From the NCBI GenBank assembly GCA_022749755.1, contig CM040449.1, positions 6,281,157 to 6,345,156 on the forward strand: a DNA stretch of 64,000 nucleotides, given 5' to 3'. The notes under the pieces were generated by a model. It had not been told where the DNA came from and did no database searches. It saw nothing but the letters and a program-made list of their open reading frames with translations. A program made the translations under genes and the position numbers. Below are positions 13,696 to 24,552 of this stretch, piece by piece. This DNA comes from Azadirachta indica. Taxonomy: Eukaryota; Streptophyta; Magnoliopsida; Sapindales; Meliaceae. Every line of letters begins with the position of its first letter. Within the stretch, counting starts at the first letter, position 1.

Positions 13696-14121
13696 TATTC
13701 GTCATTTTTATTAAAAGCATGCCACATTTCATACTGGAATTAAGTAGATAGACCTCTTAATAATGTATAGAATGGTGGAAAATGATATGTATATACTAAG
13801 TCCTAATTAATCTATATTAAAACATATTCAAAATGCTTCATGCATGTATTATGAAATGGTTTTTTAAAACTACTTTTGAATCTTATTTCTTCCCTTCTAT
13901 GGTTTCAAAATTGAAAATTTTGTGTTAATCTACAATACAATAGATATTATTTGTGAATTAAAATATTTTTCAGATAATAGAACTTATCAATACCAAAAAT
14001 TAAACAAGCATAACACATGCTTCTAGAATCCATGAATAATAGGTGAGTTGTATGGTGAAAATATTAGTGATGGGAATCATAATTTAATACTTTAAATTGA
14101 ATAATTTGCCATTTAAATATA

Positions 14122-14209
14122 GAAAAAGGATATTTAAGTCCCTAATATTTGACCTATTGAACTTGTTAGTACCAATAATTTAAAAAATGTCCATAAAAAT
14201 CCTAACTTG
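14122..14209 (+). repeat. MULE terminal inverted repeat, left
   Basis: Matches the reverse complement of 24481-24552. Shared blocks include GAAAAAGGA, TTAAGTC, TAATATTTG, CCTATT, AAAAATGTC and ATAAAAAT, with several substitutions and a short insertion. Confidence 0.78.
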
Positions 14210-14549
14210 TTAGTGTTAACCGTTAATTTGAACGAAAAATTGAGTTCTTATTATATAATGACTGTTAGTGTTTAATGAATTTTGAGTGAGAATAAAAGAG
14301 TCCACATCTTCTTAAAAAAATCTGTAAGTTTTTACAGGTATGAAAAACTGTTAAGCTTTAAACTAAATAATTTACTGTCGCTGAAACAGATGTGTAACAA
14401 AGAAGATGTCTCTGGATTTTTTTTTTTATTGAATGAATCTCTGCGAAGTTCTGAAAGTTTTTGCGGCTACAGCCATACCATGCCATTGCTTGTCTAATTC
14501 AACTTTGCGGCTGCTTTGCTATGACGTTTTATTACTTGGAAGAGCGGCA

Positions 14550-15182
14550 TGTCACGCCTCGCGTGAATAGTGCCTATGAACAGTAACCGTGACCAAGACG
14601 TTGTGCGGACAGAATTCGCGCGAGGGAAAATACGGGACAAACGGGCACATGAGCTTTGGTAATATGACTCGTCGATAGAACGGGTTAAGTGGGGAAATAA
14701 GGCATTTGGGCCAAAGATCTATACATTCTTCCTTATTGGCATTATTGTACTTATAGCCCAATGTTAGCCCAACTAGCCCAACTTCTAGAATGGTGGCCCA
14801 ATTAGCCCAAGTTCTAGAATTGTGTAGATAGCTTTACCATTTTGACAATTGTGTAGATATTTTCTAGGACATTTCTAGAAGGCCAATTTTAGCCCTCAAA
14901 AGTGCATTGTGAGGTGCAATCTTGGCCGTCCATTGTATGTAAGTTTTCCTATAAATAGGTGAGGCCTCATTTGGCCAAACGAAGCAATCAAGTAGCAAAG
15001 CAACCAAGTAATTAAGCAATAAACTTGAGTTGTGTAAATCACTCTTCACTCAAACTCTTATTGCTCTCTCTTCTATTTATAAGCTTCCGATTTAGCGCAT
15101 TGCGGGTGTCGAAGGCTTGCTTAGTGAGCGGATTGCTAAGCGCCGCACGGTCGAAGCGAGTGAAGAGAGTGAGGCCGTGACA
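14550..15182 (+). repeat. 5' LTR of the gypsy element
   Basis: 633 bp, the same length as the 3' LTR at 18441, with five single-base differences and no indels. It starts TGTCACG and ends CGTGACA. A TATA box lies at 14950-14958. Confidence 0.95.
14950..14958 (+). promoter_or_regulatory. TATA box in the 5' LTR
   Basis: TATAAATAGG within the LTR, followed by about 225 bases of R/U5. The same motif recurs in the 3' LTR near 18840. Confidence 0.6.
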
Positions 15183-15184
15183 GT

Positions 15185-15196
15185 TGGTATCAGAGC
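15185..15196 (+). other. primer binding site (tRNA-iMet)
   Basis: TGGTATCAGAGC lies two bases after the 5' LTR. It is complementary to the 3' end of plant initiator methionine tRNA, the usual primer of plant LTR retrotransposons. Confidence 0.9.
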
Positions 15197-15288
15197 TCAA
15201 GGTTGAGCAACACAAGGTTGAGCGGAGACCTTGTTGAGAGGGAGCTTTCGAATCAAAAGTTGCGTGAAGGGAAACTCTATCAAAAGGA

Positions 15289-18200
15289 ATGGCCAACGTT
15301 TCCGACGTTACCATTGCAGGTGAGGAAGCCCAAGTGCGGGGACGTGACGAGCAACGTCCTACCAAGGGTGGAAGCAAGAGGGCGCAGTCCAAGGACATGG
15401 TGGCTGGCTTGGACGCTCGAGTAGCTAGCGTGGAAGCTTTCGTGGCAAGTGTAGACTCACGCCTTGACGAGATGGAGCAACGCTTCGACGGGTTGGAAGC
15501 GGAGGACAATGCTCTTCGTGAGGTAGTGGAGGTGTCTACCGCCAAACTCGAGGATGCCTTCAAGCAAGAGTTGCTAGCGGTTCACGACCGTATGTTTAGG
15601 GACATCCGAGCCTACATTGATAGGGAACTCGCCACAATTAAGGAGGATGTGGCTTTGTGCAAGCGTGCGGCAGCAAGCGGGATGACTACCACACGTGAAG
15701 CACCAAGAGTCGATGTCCCCAAGCCCAAGTCCTATAATGGCTCGAGGAGTGCCAAGGACGTGGACAACTTCTTGTGGGGGATCGAACAATATGTCAAAGT
15801 AATGGGCATCACCGATGAACAAACCAAGGTACGTACCGCTACCCATTATCTAACCGATGTGGCTATGTTGTGGTGGAGAAGGAGGTACGGTGACATTGGT
15901 AAAGGGACATGCACCATCGAAACCTTCGATGACTTCAAGCGGGAACTCAAGCGGCAATTCTATCCGGAAAATGCCGAAGAGGAAGCACGAGGCCGGTTGC
16001 GACGCCTCAAACAATCCGGAAGCTTGCAGGACTACATCAAGGAGTTTACTAGCTTGGTGTTGGAGATTCCGGATATGAGCGACAAAGATTCGCTCTTTTT
16101 CTTCATGGATGGGCTCCAAGGATGGGCGAAGACGGAGCTTAGGAGAAGAAGCGTGCAAGATCTTGCAACCGCCATAGCCGTTGCGGAGACTCTCACTGAT
16201 TACTCAAGTGAGCGATCAAATACCAAGGCCAAGGACAAGAAGGGTGGCCAAGGTAAAGGTGGGGGAGACCATAGCAAATGGCAAGGAGACGGTTTCCGCA
16301 AACCACCTAGCGGCAAAGAGAAGCCGAGGAATGACAAAGAGAGAGATTCCAAACCTTCTCGAAATTGCTACTTTTGCGATAGTCCTCATTGGATGCGGGA
16401 TTGTCCGAAGAGGAAGGCATTGAACGCCATGGTGGCTCGTGTGGAGGAACCACCAAGTCGAGAAGGAGACGCGGCGATGGGTTCCTTGCAACTACTCAAT
16501 GCCATTCGAGCAGTTCCGGAGGCACAAGCAAAGGGGCTTATCTATGTTGATGTGGTGATCAACAAGGTACGTACAAAAGCCTTAGTTGATACTGGTGCCT
16601 CACATAATTTTGTGCAGGTTGACGAGGCCAAACGATTAGGTCTCAAGGTGACCAACAAAGGCGGCACCATGAAGGCAGTAAATTCGGTCGCTAAACCAAT
16701 CAAAGGTGTAGCGCAGAAGGTTGAAACCACCATCGGAGAATGGAAAGGACCGGTAGATTGGTCGGTAGTACCTATGGACAACCACAAAATTGTGCTTGGA
16801 ATGGATTTCTTCGATCAAATAAAGGTCGTACCGGTACCATTTGCCAACACCATGTGCATCCTTGATGGAGGCAAGGCATGCATGGTTCCGATGATAAGAG
16901 CAAGTAAGGTGGAGACTAAGACACTCTCGACCATTAACTTAAGCATTCCCGAGGGAAAGCTAGTAGGGAGGATCAAAGAAGGATTGACCCGAGACCCTCT
17001 AGCCAAAAATATAGTGGTGCTCGCACACGAGGGGAAGACAAGACGGTTTTGGCTTGATGACGGATTGCTCTACGCCAAAGGGAGGCGAATATTTGTGCCG
17101 AAGTGGGGTGGCTTGAGGAAAGAGCTTATCAAGGAATGCCATGATTCCAAGTGGGCTGGACACCCCGGGGCTAAGCGCACCAATGCTTTGTTGGAAAACT
17201 CGTACTATTGGCCAAGGATGCGAGAAGATGTCGAGGCCTACGTGCGGACATGTCTTGTGTGCCAACAAGACAAAATTGAGCAACGAGCATCCGGTGGGTT
17301 ACTTGAGCCATTACCGATTCCGAACAAGCCATGGGAAAGTGTTTCCATGGATTTCATCACGTCACTACCGAAATCGGAGGGGTATGGAAGTATCATTGTG
17401 GTGGTGGATCGTTTTAGCAAATACGCAGTTTTTATACCGGCACCTACGGATTGCACAGCGGAAGAAGCTGCAAAATTATTCCTAAAGCATGTGGTGAAGC
17501 TTTGGGGAGTGCCGAATAATATTATAAGTGATCGCGATCCACGGTTTACCGGGAAGTTTTGGTCCGAGTTATTCAAGCTACTTGGAACGGACCTTAATTT
17601 TTCTACAAGCTTTCATCCTCAAAGTGACGGACAAACCGAGCGTGTCAATGCACTGCTCGAATTATACTTGAGGCACTATGTGAGTGCCAACCAAAGGGAT
17701 TGGGCTAAGTTGCTAGATGTGGCTCAATTTTCTTACAACTTGCAGCGGAGCGAGGCGACTAATAGGAGTCCGTTCGAGATTGTGTTGGGACGACAACCGA
17801 TGACTCCACATGCACTAGCCTCAAGTTATGATGGAAAAAGTCTGGGAGCCTTCAAGTTCGCCAAGGCATGGCATGAACAAGCCGATTTAGCTAGGGCATA
17901 TCTAGATAAGGCGGCTAAGAAGATGAAGAAGTGGGCGGACAATAATCGAAGGGACGTGGAGTTCCAAGAGGGGGACCAAGTCATGGTGAAACTCTTGCCC
18001 CAACAATTCAAGACATTGCGGAAAGTACACAAGGGATTGGTTCGACGTTATGAAGGGCCATTTCCGATCATAAAGAAAGTGGGCAAGGTGTCATATCGAG
18101 TTCTTCTTCCCCCTAAATTGAAGATTCACCCCGTCTTCCATGTAAGCATGTTAAAGCCTTACCATGGAGACGAGGAAGACCCGAGCCGAGGGGAGTCAAA

Positions 18201-18429
18201 ACGGGCTCCAACTGCCGTGGTAACCTCTTTTGAGAAGGAGGTTGAGTGTATTCTTGCAGATCGACGAGTTCGAAAGCGAGGAGTGCCGAACTACACGGAA
18301 TATTTCATCAAGTGGAAGGGATTGCCCGAAAGCGAGGCTACATGGGAGCATGAAGATGCACTATGGCAATTCCAAGAGCACATAAAGAGGTTCCGTGAGA
18401 AAGACGCGACGAGGACGTCGCGCATTTAG
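15289..18429 (+). CDS. gag-protease-integrase-chromodomain polyprotein
   Basis: One uninterrupted frame of 1046 residues. In order: a coiled-coil-like N terminus (about 35-115), a retrotransposon gag domain (about 145-300), a zinc knuckle CYFCDSPHWMRDC near 360, a protease with DTGAS at about 433, an integrase HHCC zinc domain, the integrase core (SMDF, SDRD and HPQSDGQTER blocks), a GPF-type module and a C-terminal chromodomain (KWKGLPESEATWE). Related polyproteins are about 1500 residues; here protease leads straight into integrase near residue 540 (nucleotide about 16930), so all RT and RNase H motifs are missing. The knuckle is CX2CX3HX4C, one residue shorter than the usual spacing. The stop codon abuts the polypurine tract. 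Confidence 0.93.
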   Translation: MANVSDVTIAGEEAQVRGRDEQRPTKGGSKRAQSKDMVAGLDARVASVEAFVASVDSRLDEMEQRFDGLEAEDNALREVVEVSTAKLEDAFKQELLAVHDRMFRDIRAYIDRELATIKEDVALCKRAAASGMTTTREAPRVDVPKPKSYNGSRSAKDVDNFLWGIEQYVKVMGITDEQTKVRTATHYLTDVAMLWWRRRYGDIGKGTCTIETFDDFKRELKRQFYPENAEEEARGRLRRLKQSGSLQDYIKEFTSLVLEIPDMSDKDSLFFFMDGLQGWAKTELRRRSVQDLATAIAVAETLTDYSSERSNTKAKDKKGGQGKGGGDHSKWQGDGFRKPPSGKEKPRNDKERDSKPSRNCYFCDSPHWMRDCPKRKALNAMVARVEEPPSREGDAAMGSLQLLNAIRAVPEAQAKGLIYVDVVINKVRTKALVDTGASHNFVQVDEAKRLGLKVTNKGGTMKAVNSVAKPIKGVAQKVETTIGEWKGPVDWSVVPMDNHKIVLGMDFFDQIKVVPVPFANTMCILDGGKACMVPMIRASKVETKTLSTINLSIPEGKLVGRIKEGLTRDPLAKNIVVLAHEGKTRRFWLDDGLLYAKGRRIFVPKWGGLRKELIKECHDSKWAGHPGAKRTNALLENSYYWPRMREDVEAYVRTCLVCQQDKIEQRASGGLLEPLPIPNKPWESVSMDFITSLPKSEGYGSIIVVVDRFSKYAVFIPAPTDCTAEEAAKLFLKHVVKLWGVPNNIISDRDPRFTGKFWSELFKLLGTDLNFSTSFHPQSDGQTERVNALLELYLRHYVSANQRDWAKLLDVAQFSYNLQRSEATNRSPFEIVLGRQPMTPHALASSYDGKSLGAFKFAKAWHEQADLARAYLDKAAKKMKKWADNNRRDVEFQEGDQVMVKLLPQQFKTLRKVHKGLVRRYEGPFPIIKKVGKVSYRVLLPPKLKIHPVFHVSMLKPYHGDEEDPSRGESKRAPTAVVTSFEKEVECILADRRVRKRGVPNYTEYFIKWKGLPESEATWEHEDALWQFQEHIKRFREKDATRTSRI

Positions 18430-18440
18430 GTGGGGGAGGA
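18429..18440 (+). other. polypurine tract of the gypsy element
   Basis: GGTGGGGGAGGA immediately before the 3' LTR. Its first base is the last base of the polyprotein stop codon, so there is almost no 3' untranslated DNA before the LTR. Confidence 0.8.
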
Positions 18441-19073
18441 TGTCACGCCCCGCGTGAATAGTGCCTATGAACAGTAACCGTGACCAAGACGTTGTGCGGA
18501 CAGAATTCGCGCGAGGGAAAATACGGGACAAACGGGCACATGAGCTTTGGTAATATGACTCGTCGATAGAACGGGTTAAGTGGGGAAATAAGGCATTTGG
18601 GCCAAAGATCTATACATTCTTCCTTATTAGCATTATTGTACTTATAGCCCAATGTTAGCCCAACTAGCCCAACTTCTAGAATGGTGGCCCAATTAGCCCA
18701 AGTTCTAGAATTGTGTAGATAGCTTTACCATTTTGACAATTGTGTAGATATTTTCTAGGACATTTCTAGAAGGTCAATTTTAGCCCTCAAAAGTGCATTG
18801 TGAGGTGCAATCTTGGCCGTCCATTGTATGTAAGTTTTCCTATAAATAGGTGAGGCCTCATTTGGCCAAACGAAGCAACCAAGTAGCAAAGCAACCAAGT
18901 AATTAAGCAATAAACTTGAGTTGTGTAAATCACTCTTCACTCAAACTCTTATTGCTCTCTCTTCTATTTATAAGCTTCCGATTTAGCGCATTGCGGGTGT
19001 CGAAGGCTTGCTTAGTGAGCGGATTGTTAAGCGCCGCACGGTCGAAGCGAGTGAAGAGAGTGAGGCCGTGACA
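18441..19073 (+). repeat. 3' LTR of the gypsy element
   Basis: 633 bp, matching the 5' LTR at 628 positions. The differences (T/C, G/A, C/T, T/C, C/T) are all transitions, as expected from decay of methylated DNA. Confidence 0.95.
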
Positions 19074-20182
19074 GGCAGCTCAGTTTAGTAATCTCCCCGA
19101 ATAAAAAAAGTTCCAAGGGACCTTTTCTCGACAACTCCGCGTCACACTCACCCACTTATCTATCGCGAATTAACCGCTTCCATTACGGCCGATCTAATTT
19201 CATAGCTTCTACACCTGTTCATTTGGGAGCATCTCCCAGACAAAGACAAAGAGAGGGCATGGCCTAAAAGGCGCCTTTAGCCTTTATTAGGGTTGTTGCT
19301 TGTTTAGTAAAGCGCTAAACGTGCATCCGTTTTTCAACTGGGTCCATCCGCGCCAAGGTGATGCACAATTATGCTAATACATGATTCTATAAAGTAAAAA
19401 TTCTGCTTATTTTGCCGTGTTTATTTACAAACTCATACTAATCAAATAACTAGAGGACCTAAATTACCTTTCCTAATTAATGACTCTTTTTTGTGTCTTT
19501 ATGCAACAATTGGGTCTAGCAAAAAAATCTGGAAAATCTCACTCGTAAGATTTGCTAGGTCCATTCTAAAAAATGGTCGATCACTATATGATTAGAAAGC
19601 TTACAACAAATTAGCTAAGATTTACGAGAGGAAATGACTTCTCAACGTCATATACTCTCCTAGTCTACTAAAAATGCATGCCTGGAATTTAATACAAATG
19701 GCATGTGGTTTGTTTTGAGTCATAAAATAGTAACACCCACCAACTGTTTAATAAAATGAAAATGAAAATGAAAACTATAAATCGAAATATTATAGATTAT
19801 TAGAGGAAATAGGCACAAGATAGGGAAAAGGATGTTATAAGTTTTAAGAGCATGTTTGTCATGTTTGTTAAGCAAATTGTCTGGTATGAGGTATGAGGCA
19901 GTCTAGTGTAACTATTTTATGAAATATGCTAAAATTCATTTAATCAATTCTTGGCTCTTAGTTCAGGAAATAAGGTAATATAACTTTACTTGAGTTCTAT
20001 ATGAACCAAGGAAAATGGAAAACTTTTAATATTTATAATAAATTATTGGCTCTTGGTTCAAGCAATAAGGTATATAATTTGACTTTAGTATATCTGAACC
20101 ATGGAAAATTTTGAAAACTTTTCCAGTGCTGCAGTGGTACGCTAAAATCTGGCCAACTTTGCTTATCCAGCTAATTTATATA

Positions 20183-20216
<34 letters not shown>

Positions 20217-21313
20217 ACCATCAATTTCTTCATTTTCTCAAACATAATAATTTTTTTGGTGGAGTCCATTGTCCAATTTACTCTTTGACTTGTAATTATT
20301 TAATACGAAATAATATACGATTATGTGGAATGTTGTTGTCTTAATCATTGGTTTTTGGACAGGAAAAAGAGACAGGTTAGATGGTTCATAACTTCCACGT
20401 GAAAGACCATATAGATCATAGTTTTTGCATAATATAGTATTATTGGGTGAGTCTGTTAGCTCGGTGCCTTAACACCATGAAGTAACACTTAGCCGCTAGT
20501 ATTCAAGTTCAAAAATAATTGGTAAGTTATTTTCTTTTGCTGCGTTTTAGGTTGAATTTTACAAATTCTAAGAACCTTAATATAGTGAAATCCAGCCAAC
20601 AATCAACAAACAAAAATTATTCAACAGATTTCGAAATTTTAAAATATTCAACGTCAAACAAATCCCATGTTTATGCTGTAATAAACTAGTAGCAACTAAT
20701 TTAAGTATCACTGACAAAATAACCACAAAAGAAAAAAAGAGCACCAAAAGGCTTTCACTTATTTTCTTTAAATGTCTTGTATCATCGCTTCTGTAAGTGA
20801 AAAAAAAAGAAAGAAAGAAAGAGAAAGAGAGAAAGAGATAGAGGAAAATAAGTTTTATATGGCTACAATCTATCCTATTCATAACTTATATTATTGAGTT
20901 TGCAAAAATTAATTAAATGTTAGCTTAACATGAGTACAGGTAATCAAATGTTCGACAATGGGCGTTGGCTTGAAGAGGTTTGGTGCTGCATTGAGGAGCG
21001 TACAAACAAGCCTAAAAGTTGGGTACGTCTTCTTGAAATATTTCCTTGAATTGGTAACTAGAAATTTTCAGTTCTAGAAAATTTTACAGAAGGCTCATTC
21101 CTTTCAATTCCTGTGACACAGATAATTTGTTAGTAAAATGAGCAATATAATGCCAATACTTGTTTAGGACAATAACAAGTGCATTACTCTAAGCTTGAAG
21201 GAGATGTGTGGTATTTTGAGCCTGACAAATCTTGTGATGCATTATTGGTCTGAGAAACCTATAAATAAAACATTGAACTGTAAGAGCAAATAAAATAGGA
21301 TATTTAAATAATC
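19074..21313. other. MULE interior downstream of the transposase
   Basis: About 2.2 kb of the MULE between the nested retrotransposon and the transposase remnant. It contains a TA microsatellite near 20180-20216 and a tRNA-like patch near 20455-20520. I recognise no captured host gene, although 19080-19330 is less AT-rich than its surroundings. Confidence 0.45.
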
Positions 21314-23683
21314 TCAAATGTGAACACTAATAAGAAGTACCTCTGAATATGGCGCATTCTTGCAAGATTTTTTGTTGTGGCCAAATTGTCTACAGTTCCT
21401 ACATCTAGTAGTGACCTTTTTCCTTCCTTCAATCTCTCCTTATTCTCTTATCCTTGAAAGTTTTGGCCTACCAACTCTAGTTCTCTTTTTAGGAGGGTCA
21501 ATTTTAGGGCCTTTAACAATAGACCAAATAGACTTATCAGGTAAAGGGTTTATCGAATATGAATATGTAGCCATATATGCATCAATTGTCAACTTAGGAT
21601 CCACATAATCGACAGCATCTTCACGTTTGCTTGCAATGCATGGTATGACATGCTTGCAAGGAATCCCACTGATTTGGTATGCACCACAAGCACAAGTTCT
21701 TATTTGCAAGTCAACAATAAAAGTGGTGTACATCTCATCTATCACCTCAAATTGAAATTCAGTAGCTTCTATCACCTTTACATATCTACCCTCTTCTCTA
21801 AAAACATCATACTTTCTTTTTACATTCGGTGGAAGTCTACCAGTCCACTTTTTGGATTGTGATAATCATTTTTGCAACCATTTCATCACTTTTTTTCGAA
21901 TGAACTCCAACGAAGATAACACAGGCTTGTCTCTAAAATCCTTTAGCCAACTATTCCACGATTCACTCATGTTGTTAGTTACATGATCACTTTTCATATA
22001 ATGCTTAAATGTGTGCCTAGCCTATTCTCTTTTGTCAATTTTTATGAGATATTGAAATGCACCTTGACAATTAGTCTTTGCTAGCCTAACCTGCTCCATG
22101 GCATTATTCCAATCTTTCTAAGAAGTGGATCTAGCTGCTGTCTAAAATAATGACCTCTACACAACATCAGGATGTTTCTTTCTTAAATTGGCAAATATAT
22201 GCCTTGCGCAATGCCTAACTGTCGCCTTTGGCCAGAAAGTATTCAATGTAATTAATTTTTATTTCTTTTTTGTCTATCAGTCATGAATGTCACACTACGA
22301 TTGTTTTCTATCCCAAGCCATTGTTGCAGCATATCTAAGAACCATTTCCATGTGTCAGCACACTCAGATTCACATACACATATAGCAAGTGGGAAAATTC
22401 CATTGTTAGCATCTAAGGATACTGCAGATAATAATACTCCCCCAAGAGGTCCCTTTATTTGGCAACCATTAAGCCCAATGAAACATTGACATCTTTTAAT
22501 AAATCTATCCATTATTGCTAGGAAATTGAACATGAACCTCTGGAATTTGATTGGTCTACCATCCAGAGCACCAGAAAACTTCATCTTCACAAGAACCCCT
22601 GGATTTTGTTGTCAAAGAACCTCAGCATAATCCCTAAGTCTCTGATAAGAAGTTGCATGGTCTTCTGCTACATTCTCAAAAGCTTTTCTTTTGGCTCGAT
22701 ATATTTTCTTCTTATTAACATGTACCCGAAATTTTGTCCTCAACTCTTCGTTCATTGCTTTAGGTGGCATTTGTGGGTTATTCTTCAATGCAGATTAAAA
22801 CTGTGAAGTAATCTATAAATAGGAAGCTTCTTTGTTAACTGTCATTCTGTCACAAGAATGAACGTCTTTAAATTTTTGTATCTTGAACACAGTGCCACTA
22901 TGTACCTGAGTAACATATATGAACAAGGGTCAAAATATTATTAATATAATAAAATATAATTTTAAACTAATATAAAAAAAAGATTATATGAATTATGTAA
23001 GAGAAGAAAATTTGAAATTTGATTATGCAAGAAAGTTAATGTTTACCTGGGCAGCGTATATGAACCAAGGGCATTCTTTCTCAGCACAAATAGCTCTAAA
23101 TCTCATTTTGTCATTCTTTATTCTTTTTAGTTCAAAACCTTCTTCAACACAATATTTTTTTAGGGCAATCCTAAACTCTTCTACATGGTCAAACTCTTGG
23201 CTTATGTATAGATTCACCTCTCTGTTAGGACCCTCTTTGCAATGATCCTTCTCAATTAAAGCTGTCTTATTGGCTGGATCTTCATCTTCAGATGATGATA
23301 TCAATGTATGACCATGATCACCTGACTCAGTAGTTGGACAAGATTTTATCTTCAGAACATTATAACTCGCAATCTTTCGCTTCTCCTATGCCACTTACGG
23401 ATGTGGCATTAGCATCATCTGTATTGCTAGGTTGACGAGTCTCATCATCATCAATAGACCAATGTGCCTCATCTTCTTCAAAATCACCATAATCATTATC
23501 AATTACGTATTGTTGTTGTTTTCCATACTGTCGCTTCTGTGGAGTTTTATCTTGCTGTTGTTGTGGTAAAGACGCGGGAAGATGTCGTTCAACTTGGGAT
23601 TGGGGATCTTCTTCAATGTCTAAGTTTTGATTTGAATCATTATGGGTTGGCATCTGGGTAGACATCTGCATCATGTACAACAA
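21314..23683 (-). pseudogene. decayed MULE (MuDR-type) transposase
   Basis: Pieces of one transposase can be read leftward. An acidic N terminus (23683-23360) is followed by the MuDR N-terminal zinc-binding region (ICAEKECPW, near 23100), then an intron beginning at 23047 (CAG/GTAAAC). Next come VHSGTVFKIQKF (near 22890), the catalytic core around CFIGLNGCQIKGP (22490-22450), a SWIM zinc finger CAC...CKH (near 21690) and a CCHC knuckle CRNCRQFGHNKKSC (near 21380). Several TAG, TAA and TGA stops interrupt it, mostly where TGG or CAG is expected. The first catalytic Asp of the usual GLDGC motif is Asn (codon 22468-22470). It cannot encode an active enzyme. Confidence 0.85.
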
Positions 23684-24480
23684 TTATACCAATTAAATAC
23701 TTAAAATTTTTATACCGAGTTATATCATATCTTGATAACATGTTATTCTATAATGTCATAAGTTTAATCCGTAATATTAGTTAATTTCATCAAATATTAT
23801 AGATAACCTTTTTAATCATGTACAAACGGTAATGTTACAATTAAATGTACGTATAAATATCAATCTAAAATAAATAGGAATTACAAAACTAAATAAGCGT
23901 TAATGTTAAATTACGGATAAATTAAATTTTAGCTAGCTTTAATTGATACTGCTTATTAACTAATCCAGAACAAAGAGAGAACAAAAATACAAAACTTATT
24001 GCTATATAAAGAGTGAATTTTGGTGTTATATTTGCCATCAAATTTATCTTAAGTGGCGGCTGCATATGAATACTGGTAGTATAAAATTAACGCATATATA
24101 GCCAAGTGAAATATTCATAATTTTAAACAAATATTCCATCATCAACAACACTCTCACATGCCACAATTTCACCAATCAATGAGTACATACAAACCTTCAA
24201 ATCCTATGCATGGCAAAGACCCACCGAACCACTGATATAAATTTATATATTCGTGAACTTTTTATACTAACCTGTTTTCTCCTCGTCTATCGTCGCCAAT
24301 TGTTGGAGCAGTAGTTGCAAAACCCTGCTTTGATTTAAAAATAAAATATATTTTTATTAATCTTTTAGTAAATTTATTATTGAGTCGGCATGCCATGACA
24401 GCTAATATTAATCGTAATTATCAAATTAACTAAAAATACCATAATACCCTTATTCCATCCAAATTTACCTTTGACAATAT

Positions 24481-24552
24481 CAGGTTAAAATTTTTATAGA
24501 CATTTTTAAAAATTAATAGGCCAAATATTAAAGACTTAACCCGTCCTTTTTC
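24481..24552 (-). repeat. MULE terminal inverted repeat, right
   Basis: Reverse complement partner of 14122-14209. The 9 bases after the element are CATTAAAAT (24554-24562), a one-mismatch copy of the left flank. Confidence 0.78.

Larger units (their letters stand above)
14550..19073 (+). mobile_element. Ty3/gypsy chromovirus lacking RT-RNase H
   Basis: A complete-looking LTR retrotransposon: 633-bp LTRs ending TGTCACG and CGTGACA, an initiator-Met tRNA primer site, one gag-pol frame and a polypurine tract. GGCA lies directly on both sides (14546-14549 and 19074-19077), a probable 4-base target duplication. The LTRs differ at five sites, all transitions, so insertion was recent. The product ends in a chromodomain, and integrase resembles the Galadriel/Tekay chromovirus group. 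It lacks the whole RT-RNase H segment without breaking the frame, so it would need another element's reverse transcriptase. Confidence 0.93.

Noticed and set aside
15039..15563. Minus-strand open frame of 174 codons over the gypsy LTR and gag start
   Set aside because: Antisense shadow of the LTR and gag; low-complexity Ser/Thr/Arg content and no family resemblance.
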